The notes beneath the pieces were generated by a model. The model was not told the origin of the DNA, searched no databases, and was given only the letters and a program-made list of their open reading frames with translations. Of a DNA stretch of 20,655 nucleotides, positions 8,787-17,100 are shown piece after piece. This DNA comes from Chrysochromulina tobinii (lineage: Eukaryota > Haptophyta > Prymnesiales > Chrysochromulinaceae), in assembly GCA_001275005.1 (NCBI GenBank), contig JWZX01001435.1:1-20655 (forward strand). Direction: 5' to 3'. The translations under genes were made by a program, and so were the position numbers. Position 1 is the first letter of the stretch; the number at the start of each line of letters is the position of its first letter.

Positions 8787-9030
8787 CCCGACGCTGTTTT
8801 TATACGCCGGCCGGGAGCGGGACGCGCCCCGAACGTCAAGTACGGATAGATTGAATCCGGGTTCGTTACAATGATATGAGATATCAGATAATAAGAGATT
8901 ACACACACCGAGCGAGAAGGTCTCTCGCGATCGTCGCGACTCGCGTGCGGCGTGGCCGCGTGACGTGCTGTGAGAAAACGTCACGAGCGGACCCCCATGT
9001 TGAGCAGTGATACTCCCGGCGCGCGCGCTC

Positions 9031-9399
9031 TCAGAACGGATACGGCTGTGCAGCCCTGGCCTGCGCAGCCCTGGCGGCGATCTCCTTGGCGAGTGCCTTA
9101 GCGGTGGCCCATTGCGAATCGTGGGTCTTCATCGGCCGTGGCTTGCGCCGTTTCGTGATCCCAGCGAGTGGATGGTGATCCCATCCGACCGCCTGCTGCA
9201 GCGCCGCGACCGTGGCAGGGTCTCGAATCGCGTCCGTGGACGGCTTGATGGCCACACCATCGATTGCTGCAGCCCTGCTTTTCACGGCAGTTGCGGGGGC
9301 TGGGGCGACTGCAGCGAGGTCGCTGACGGTAGTGCTGGGCGCAATCATGTAGCATGCCCTGGCGAGCGGCAGGCTGCTGCTTCCGCTGGCGCTGCAGCA

Positions 9400-9438
<39 letters not shown>

Positions 9439-9615
9439 GCTCGCCATGGCAGTTGCGGGGGCTGGGGCGACCGCAGCGAGGTCGCTGACGGTAGTGCTGG
9501 GCGCAATCGTGTAGCATGCCCTGGCGAGCGGCATGCTCGTGCTTCCGCTGGTGCTGGTGCTGGTGCTGCAGCTGCTCGTGCTCGCCATCGACCGTCCCAC
9601 GGTGTGAATTAACAC
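9031..9615 (-). CDS. Hypothetical Ser/Ala-rich protein with internal duplication
   Basis: This is a 194-codon frame with no recognised domain. Residues of about 28-58 and 82-112 are near-identical (LARACYxIAPSTTVSDLAA), from a 162-bp DNA duplication. Between them is a serine run encoded by a (CTG)11 tract. The C-terminal 70 residues are less repetitive (GWDHHPLAGITKRRKPRPMK, then an Ala/Lys-rich helix) and look the most protein-like. It sits head-to-head with the coproporphyrinogen oxidase gene about 210 bp away, which fits a shared promoter. The opposite strand is also open over the same span, so coding status and strand are uncertain. Confidence 0.35.
9285..9590. repeat. 162-bp imperfect tandem duplication with (CTG)11
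   Basis: The word starting TTGCGGGGGCTGGGGCGAC occurs at 9291 and 9453, and similarity extends for roughly 90 bp in each unit. Between them, 9401-9433 is eleven uninterrupted CTG triplets; after the second unit is a degenerate CTGGTG run. Trinucleotide tracts of this type are prone to length change. Confidence 0.8.
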
Positions 9616-9824
9616 GACTGTCGCGACAACTGGTGCCGTGTGTATTCATAAACGTTAACACGATAGTCATACATGTAAGATGTGTCATGAACGTTGTACC
9701 AAGCTGGTCCAGGGTGTGAACGCACACTTGCGCTGAAAACGTGATTGCGGGGTTCTTTTGCGTTCACGCGCGCGCCGCGCGCGCGCACATGCGGTTCTGT
9801 CGGGGAGGCGTGCCGCCATCTTTG

Positions 9825-10769
9825 ATGGCATTAACCCTGCCCGCGCTGCACGGCTCTGTGGCCACTGCTGGGGGCACATTCGCGACCTTTGCCGGCGCCG
9901 TGCGTAGCTGGCAAGAGAACATGGTGGCACAGGCCAAGGCGCTTGACCCAGCTTCGCAGTGGACCATCGACGAGCATGCCAAGGGTCGAGCGATCGTCGT
10001 CGAGGACGGCGATGTCTTTGAAAAGGGCTGCGTCAGCATCACGCTCATTGAGGATGGCGAGCTGAGCGCGGCTCGTGCGAGCGCCATCTCGGCTCGAAGC
10101 AACCGTCAGATAGCCGCGGGCGACCGATACTCGGCATGTGCCCTGTCGTTTGTGCTGCATGCCCGCTCGCCGCTGGTGCCGACGCTGCGCGGCGACGTAC
10201 GCTGCTTTACAGTCGGTTCCGAGGAGTGGTGGGGTGGCGGCCTCGACCTGACGCCTTCATATGTTGAGGTCGAAGACTGCGTGCACTTCCACTCCTCACT
10301 CGCGAGGCTGTGTGCGAGCCACTCGCCTGACCCCGGCACGTACGCCGAGATGAAGCGCACGTGCGACGACTACTTCTACCTCCCTGCGCGCGGCGAGCAC
10401 CGCGGCGTGGGCGGCATCTTCTTCGACGACCTCGCGAGCGACTGGGCTCCGGCCTTCGCCCGCGCGCTCATCGACGCAGCGCTCGACGAGGACGGTCCTT
10501 ACGTACCCATCGTGCGCAAGCGGCGGCCGCTCGAGTACACGGACGCGCAGAAGCAGTGGCAGTACCTGCGCCGCGGGCGCTACGTCGAGTTCAATCTGCT
10601 CTACGACCGTGGAGTCAAGTTTGGACTGACGCCCGAGAGCGTCGAGCGCGTGCTCGTCTCGAGTCCCCCAATGGTCGCCTTCAAGTACAAGGCGATCCCC
10701 GCGGACGGCACTTTGGAGGCGGCGACGCTCGAGGTGCTGCGCCGCCCAAAGCAGTGGGTGGAATCGTGA
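9825..10769 (+). CDS. CPOX: Oxygen-dependent coproporphyrinogen III oxidase homologue with substituted histidines
   Basis: The family oxidatively decarboxylates coproporphyrinogen III to protoporphyrinogen IX in haem/chlorophyll synthesis. Visible family motifs are VFEKG, EEWWGGGLDLTPSY, VHFH, CDDYFYL, RGVGGIFFDDL, RRGRYVEFNLLYDRGVKFGL and a C-terminal RRPKQWV. The frame is open from 9741 (342 residues), but the first 28 residues are Arg/Ala-rich and overlap a CG run, so the ATG at 9825 is preferred. Numbered from 9741, H140 and the VHFH histidines are kept. R150 replaces the histidine of the PTxHxN motif (E. coli HemF H106), D152 replaces its asparagine, and A216 replaces the histidine equivalent to E. 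coli H175. Those histidines are described as catalytic/metal-site residues. It may therefore be a divergent or non-canonical paralogue. It has no introns and no obvious transit peptide. Confidence 0.88.
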   Translation: MALTLPALHGSVATAGGTFATFAGAVRSWQENMVAQAKALDPASQWTIDEHAKGRAIVVEDGDVFEKGCVSITLIEDGELSAARASAISARSNRQIAAGDRYSACALSFVLHARSPLVPTLRGDVRCFTVGSEEWWGGGLDLTPSYVEVEDCVHFHSSLARLCASHSPDPGTYAEMKRTCDDYFYLPARGEHRGVGGIFFDDLASDWAPAFARALIDAALDEDGPYVPIVRKRRPLEYTDAQKQWQYLRRGRYVEFNLLYDRGVKFGLTPESVERVLVSSPPMVAFKYKAIPADGTLEAATLEVLRRPKQWVES

Positions 10770-10788
10770 GGATTCGCCTTTTACACTC

Positions 10789-10819
10789 GTGGAGTCACGT
10801 TCAGCCGACGTGACTCCAC
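10789..10819 (+). terminator. Strong hairpin just downstream of the coproporphyrinogen oxidase stop
   Basis: Perfect 12-bp arms GTGGAGTCACGT (10789-10800) and ACGTGACTCCAC (10808-10819) enclose a 7-nt loop, 20 bp after the TGA. There is no T-run after it, so it is not a bacterial-type terminator. It may be a 3' UTR or 3'-end-processing structure. Confidence 0.6.
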
Positions 10820-11430
10820 CTCGACCTGTCGCTCGGCTAGAGACGTGCGACGAGAGCCTATCTCGGTGCGCCTCTAAGGGCCTTAAAGTGTATCGGTAGA
10901 TCTCTATCGTATCACGTAAAGGAATCCTATGCACATGGCCTCCGACCGCCATGCCCTCGTGACGACGACGTGAACCTCGCTGACTCCTCGCCTGTACAAT
11001 GGACTGCCGACTCTGGGCCTATCTATCGCGCTGCCATGCCTATCCCCAAATTCCAAATTGGCCATGCGGCGCCCTGATCCCCACATGGATCCCCCATCCC
11101 TTTATTCACGTCGCGTGACGATACGTCGACGCGACTCTCGCCACGCCCCTCTGTACACTCGCCTATCCCTTTACCTGCGATGTGCCGAGCTATGTCGTAC
11201 GTACTGGCGACTGCGTATTACCGGCCCTTTCTCTCGTCCAACCCCCTCCGCTCTCGATTGCCACACCTTGTTTCCCTCCAGGCTGGGCGAATGAAAGCAC
11301 CTGGCGGTCCCCGCCTTCATTGCCACCGAGCCACCCCCCTCGCTGCTGCCGCCTGCACCGCCGCGCATGTCCCGCGGGCTCAGATTTGATCATTCATGAA
11401 TCCACCAACTCTTCGACGTGCCACCCAGTC
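10820..11430. other. Gene-free convergent intergenic region
   Basis: About 610 bp lie between the 3' ends of the coproporphyrinogen oxidase gene and the membrane-protein gene. The plus strand is pyrimidine-rich (11080-11370, many CCCC and CTCT runs). No coding frame with protein-like character, RNA gene or repeat array is seen. Confidence 0.5.
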
Positions 11431-13789
11431 TCAAGAGGTATTGTCATCCCGGGCTCGAGCCCCGACTCCATGCTGCTCGTCCATGCAGCTTGAGACTCGG
11501 GCGGTCTTCGTCAGCTGAACTTCGACCCTCTTCAGGCGATCGACCTCCCCGCGCATCACATCTTGCTGCGGCGTCACGTCCTGCAGCTCCGTCTTGATCA
11601 CAATGTCGAGGAGCAAGTCGCAGTAGAACAACTTAGCCACCACACTTGCGCCAGCGAAGTCGAGGACAGCGCCCACAAAGGCCCACAGCGGAGCTTTGAT
11701 GTTATCATAGACCATTTTCGGGTTCGAGACGATCTTATCAATCAGCATGAACCCGCTCTCCTCGATCATCTTTTGGACGAACTCCGACCGCAGGATCCAG
11801 GCGAGAAAGAGGGTAACACACAGCACCGACATGAACATCTTATAGAGCTTCCGCCAGAACATCATTTTCTTGGTTTGGAGAAACGACCGGGCCGACAGGA
11901 AGTAGGGAGTAGGCCATGCGTACCCAAAGCTCAGCACCAGAGCGACGCAGGCGCATGCGGACAAGCCGTCGGAGCCCATCTGGAAGAAGCTCGACATGAT
12001 CGCGGCGACCAGGGCCGCGATGAGCGAGTTCGAGATCACCATCTGAAAGGCGGGGAAGCGCACCCAGGGGAGCGCCTCGTTGAGGACTTCGGCGCCCTTC
12101 AGCAGACCCTTGACGATCGACAGGAACGCCGGCAACAGCTGCGCCACCGTTTGCGCGCCGACCGCCACACCGACGCCGACTTCGACGGCATCGAAGAGCG
12201 TGCTCGCAATCCCGGTCACCGTGCCCAGGCTCTTGTACAGGGCATCGCCGGCGCACAGATTCGGGGCAAAGTCGGCGTCGGCGAGAGCGTTGCCGAGCAA
12301 CTCGGTCTTGAAGACGCTATCGCAAGCCTGCGCACAAGACTCGTCTCCGTTGAAGCCGGGGCCGGTGGGGTAGACACGATCGCACTGCGCCGAGCAGTTG
12401 GAAAATCGGGTCGCGATGAGACTGCAGAGCGAGGTCGGGTCGTTGTAGCCTCCCGTGAAGGACTGAGCCGCAGCAGTGACTGCAGTGTCGGAGATATCAC
12501 CGTAAGAGTAGGCCTTAAACTCCGCCTCGGCCACCGCATCGCGGCCTCTGCAGAGCTGGTCGAAGGTGAGGTAGTCCAGGCAAGGGTTGCGAACTCTGAT
12601 CGTCTGGTTCACACCCACACTGTTGGGCACCTCTCGTTGGACGTCGCCGAAGCAGCTCGCGCACTCGGTCTTGCAGCCCGTCTTCCTGCCTGTCGCCTTT
12701 GGGCATGTGTACGCAAGAAGCGTCTCATTGTACTCTGCGCTCAGCCCGGAGCTTACGATGGCTTCCGCGATCGCCTCGCCCCACTCATCAGGCTCGAGCT
12801 CACAGAACGTCTCCCTGTCGCCAAGATCCATGCCCAGCACCCAGTTGCCGCTCACGTCGGTGAGCTTCTCAACTACGTCCCGGCATAGTGCGATCTGCAA
12901 CCGCTTCATGTCGACGCCCGCGCGCATGGGCACGCAGATTCCCATGAGGAAGGGAGGCACGATCAGAAGGCAAAACGCGTATTGTAGCAAGCGACGCGAC
13001 TCGTCGTACTTGTGCCATCTGCAGCCAGCGGTGATGAGGCAATACAGCGCGAGGCACTGGCAGATGAACTTGACGATAGCCTTGCCAATACCCATCCAGG
13101 TAAACATTCCGGTGGCCGCCCGGATGTGATCCGGAATCAATGGGAATGCGATAGTAGCTTTCAGGCCGTACTCCTTCTGACAGTATCCGCCGTCGTTGAC
13201 AATAGTGTCGAGCTCCTGTTGCGTACAGCCCAGTGGGCAGGCGTGCGGCTGGGCCGTCCCAGATGACGTCGCCATCGTCGTCCTGGGCGCATCGCGACGG
13301 GTCGACTCCTTCAAGGAGGCACTCATCGACGCCGGGATCATTGGGATCATCGCCACCGAGGCCGCACTCGCAGCCGTACCAGATGATTTGCTCCTTGCAA
13401 TCACGTCGGCTGTTTGCCGCAATCTTTTGGTTGGATTGCTCGATGAGGATCCACAACGAGAGGATCAGCCGAAGGAAAATGGCCAAACCTGCCACGCTCA
13501 TGTTGAGTTTGCGCCATGCTATGAATCGGACGCTGAACATCTCCGCCTCCTCCTCCCCAGTGTCGAGCTTTAATTCGAGCACCTTCGCCTCCGCCGGACC
13601 GAGAACCACGTTCTGAGGTAGTGCACCGAAGGCGAGTTTGTGACGGAGTAGTTTAGCTAGGACCCCTTGTCCCGGTGGTTTAGCGGCGTCGTAAACGCCG
13701 GCCAGGACGTCCGCGCGCGCAACCTTCTCGCTTTGGACGCTGGGGACCACATGGCTGGGGAGCGACCGTATGGTCTCCGCGTCGGCCAT
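11431..13789 (-). CDS. Cysteine-rich multi-pass membrane protein of unknown function
   Basis: Two overlapping minus-strand frames are needed. The first, from the ATG at 13789, is a soluble N-terminus with one membrane segment (GLAIFLRLILSLWIL, ~101-115) and an acidic Cys-containing stretch ending DDDGD. The second, from about 13248 to 11431, starts at a CPLGC motif. It has two hydrophobic segments (near FICQCLALYCLITAG and FCLLIVPPFLMGICV), a Cys-rich region of about 200 residues with possible N-glycosylation sites (YNETL, VNQTI, SNCSA), and then at least four more hydrophobic segments. The join near 13250 could be an intron (19-nt GT-AG at 13249-13267 or 58-nt GT-AG at 13249-13306) or a frameshift; the joined protein would be about 770-780 residues. 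The architecture suggests a cell-surface protein. The family is not recognised. Confidence 0.65.
13249..13267 (-). other. Candidate frame-restoring micro-intron or frameshift site
   Basis: On the minus strand the 19 bases begin GT and end AG. Their removal joins the two open frames of the membrane protein exactly (DDDGD then PHACPLGC). A 58-nt GT-AG segment (13249-13306) would also restore the frame and is closer in size to the 63- and 67-nt introns of the neighbouring gene. A one-base error is the third possibility. Confidence 0.35.
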
Positions 13790-14124
13790 TGTAACAGAAG
13801 GAAGATGCGCGGCCAGATGCAATTCTGATTTCGTTTCCTATTTTTTTAGCGTGGCTCCCAAAATAGAAATCCCAAAGTGGATAACCGTGAGACACACGGG
13901 CGACACAATGCATTTCGAGAATCATGCAACGGAGAGCTCTTCTTCATTCTAGTGTATTCTAGTGACAATACGTCGCTCAAGTTTTTGTTGCGTGGCGTAG
14001 TCGGTAGAGGCGGGCATTACGGCATTTTGTATGACGCAAAAGTAACATGACGAATAAGTCGAATGGATTCAGCACAGCTATTCATGCAAGTAGTCCGCAC
14101 CGCACACGGCTTGAAGATCTCCCC
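13790..14124. other. Intergenic region between the membrane-protein and methyltransferase genes
   Basis: This region holds the 5' side of the membrane-protein gene and the 3' side of the methyltransferase gene. A T-run followed by AGCGTGGCTCCC (13841-13860) and a TCTAGTG repeat (13949-13964) are present. No gene is supported. The A-box-like word at 13993 has no matching B box. Confidence 0.5.
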
Positions 14125-17100
14125 TCATTCCACACAGGGCGTGCATGGGCCGCCCATGGGGCCGCCCGCACGGGATCGGGAGTCCAACGCCGAGCCGCCC
14201 AGTCCCTCCATATTAGGCAACGCCGAGCTGCCCAGCACCTCGACGCCGGCGATGATGGCTGTGTTGCGCGGCGACTCGCGCGGGTCGAAGATCTCTCGCA
14301 TGGTCGCGTTCTCGAGCCCTTGCTCGCGCACAAAGAGGAGCCGATCGAGCAGTACCTGATGAGGGGCGCAATCAGAAGTCATCAGAGGAGCCATCAGACG
14401 CAATCAGGATCGAATTCGAAGCGATCGAGCAGTACCTGATGAGGGGCGCAATCAGCATGCACTCAGCAGACGAGCATCCATAATAGGAAGCGGTTCGAGG
14501 AGCCGATCGAGCAGCTCACCAAGCGCTCGATCGGGCGCGCGAAGACGCCGCGCAGCATGTTGAACGCACGCATCGGGCGCTCGAGGTGCTTGTGCCGTTC
14601 CCACAGCGCGCCCATCCGAGCGCGCTCGGGTTCGTCAAACGGCAGCCCGACGCGCGGGCACGCTAGCCGCGCGTACTCGTCGAAGCTGTCACACAGTGGA
14701 ATGGAGCCTACGTTGCCGCTCGAGGGTAGCCGAAGGCCTTCGGAGCGCGCCTCTTCGCCACGTAACTCTTGCAGCCGACACTCGAGCACGGCGCGGTACA
14801 GGTGCGCGCGCATGCGACCGGCAGTCTCCTCGAGGGGCGAATAACGAACCTGATCAGGGACACAATCAGCATGCAATCAGCAGAGTGCGCGCGCAGGCGA
14901 CCGGCAGTCTCCTCGAGGGGCGAATGACGTAATTGCTTGCTGACCACCCGCAATCAGCATGCAATCAGCATGCAATCAGCATGCAATCGGCATGCAATCG
15001 GCATGCAATCAGCATGCACTCGGCAGAGGCGAATCACGAACCGGCCAGCGCCAGACCGCCTGCAGCGACAAGTGCAACGCCACCTCACCCAACTGGAGGC
15101 CGAGCCGCCGGCAGTACGCGCTCATCGGCAGGTTGTTTAACTCGGGGTGCGCGGCACGAAAGGCCCGCTCGGCCTCATACTTCTCTCGTTCGTAGTTGGA
15201 GGCCTCGAGCTTCTCTTGCTCTGGCGGCGGCTGTGAGGGCGGCGGTGGTTGCGAGGGCGGCGGTTGCGAGCGCGGCGGCTGTGAGGGCGGCGGTTGCGGG
15301 GGCGCGCTGACGGCGGGCGGATCTCCGGCGGATCTCCGGCGGATCTCCAGCGGATCTCCAGCGGATCTCCAGCGGATCTCCGGCGGATCTCCGGCGGATC
15401 TCCAGGAGGCGGGCGGATCTCCGGCGGATCTCCAGACGGCGGGCGGATCTCCGGCGGATCTCCAGGATCGTCCACCTTTCCCTGGATGGAACTGGCTGGT
15501 TGCATAAGCCTCGGGCGCTATGGCGGTGGGTGAATCAGCTTGCTGTGAATCAGCTTGCTGCGAATCAGCTTGCTGTGAATCAGCTGGCTGTGAATCAGCT
15601 TGCTTTGAATCAGCTTGCTGTGAATCAGCTTGCTGCGAATCAGCTTGCTGTGAATCAGCTGGCTGTGAATCAGCTTGCTTTGAATCAGTTTGCTGTGAAT
15701 CAGCTTGCTGTGAATCAGCTGGCTGTGAAGCAGCTTGCTGTGAATCAGCTTGCTGTGGAAGCTGATCCCCACTGGCCCCAACTTGCAGTGCCTTGAGGCT
15801 GAGATCAAGCCTCGCCTCCCCAGGCAACGCTTCAGTCACTCGATGGTAACAGCATCCTACGCTCACCACTCCCACACACATCGCCCCCGCCGCTGCCGAG
15901 GCGCTCTCAGCGCCCGATACGGCGCCCTGGCGGCGCAGGTGCTGGGCGGACGTGGCGGCGAGGCGTAGGAGCGTCGGCGACAGGTCCCCACAGGTATGGA
16001 GCCCGACGAGTAGGAAGCGACGGTGCGACGGCACACCTGATGAGGGAGCCAATCAGAGGTCATCAGAGGCAATTAGAGGCAATCAGAGCTCATCTGAAGC
16101 GACGGTGCGCCGCGCCGGCTGGGCTCTGGATCGGTCGCCCACCCTTGCTGCTGCCCCCACCCTCACCTCCAGCGCCTTCGCCGCCTTGAGCGCCTTGAGC
16201 GCCGCCTCCAGCGCCGCCCTCGTCACTGCCACGCTCCTCCGCGGCCCGTGCGAGCCATTGTCCAATGAGGTCCACTGCGGGCTGGAGGGTTGCCACGAGC
16301 CAGGGCACGCTCGCGTCCGGCTCGAGGCGCACGACCAGGTTGGTGAACGATCCGCCGCCGTACGCCACCAGCGGGCTGGGCTCGCCGCGGCGTGCCGCCT
16401 CGTGTGCCGCCTCGAGCGCCGCACTCGCCGCCGCATTGGCCTCCTCCGCACGGGCCGCCTCGGCGCGTACCTGTGGGGAGGGGGGGCGCCGTAGTGAGCA
16501 CTTGCATGCGCGAGGAGCGGCCTCGGCGCGTACCTTCTCGCCTCCACCCAGGGCCACGTGCGCGGACAGTTCGGCCATCTTGAGCTGCGCCTTGGTTGGC
16601 GCCTTCGGGTTGCTTACCCGAAACTTCACGTCGCGCAGCTTCTCTCGCACCATCCACGCCCGATGGTGCGCTGCTGCGCAATTGTGCGCCGCGCACTCGA
16701 TGCCGATCACGTGCAGGCCGTGATGGAAGGCGAGGACGTGCGACAGGTAGCCGTGTCCGGAGCCGAGATCCACGACGGTGCTGGCGCCGCATCGCGCCGC
16801 CTCACGCGCCACCACCGGAGCGAGCCGTAGGACCTCATGCTGCTTCTTCGGTCCCATGTTGCGTACGTGCGGGATGCCATCGAGGAGCATGGGGCTCACA
16901 CGCTCGACGGACGCATCCAGCTCCGCCTGCGTGGGCGGTGCAAGCTGCTGCGCGGTCAGCACGAGCTCGCGCAGCTCGGGCGGCCACGTGGTGGGTGGGT
17001 GCAATCCTGCTGGCAGCTCCTGCATCTCCTCGTCCGACAGCGACAACAGCGCCTCGCGCCAGCTTTCGGGCAAGCGCTCCCAGTATGAGTTGCAGCAAAA

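Larger units (their letters stand above)
7330..9030. other. Gene-free 1.7 kb region with hairpin cluster
   Basis: Only short frames with no recognisable protein character are present. The left part (7330-7670) is of mixed composition. 7740-8090 is packed with C-run/G-run hairpins. 8190-8260 is T-rich (TTTCTTTC words on the plus strand). 8460-8480 is an alternating CG run. 8740-8790 has two palindromes. 8872-8886 is a small perfect inverted repeat (TGATATGAGATATCA). No reverse transcriptase, transposase or RNA gene was recognised. Confidence 0.5.

Noticed and set aside
9741-9824. Upstream start of coproporphyrinogen oxidase as a targeting peptide
   Set aside because: The 28 residues are dominated by an alternating CG run (HARAARAHMR) and lack a convincing signal or transit peptide pattern; the ATG at 9825 is simpler, though not proven.
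13985-14060. tRNA-like A-box word (TGGCGTAGTCGG at 13993)
   Set aside because: No B box (GGTTCGANTCC-like) lies at the right distance, and no acceptor or anticodon stem can be paired.
14950-15026. CRISPR-like array
   Set aside because: Units are 11 bp with no spacers, in an intron of a eukaryotic gene.
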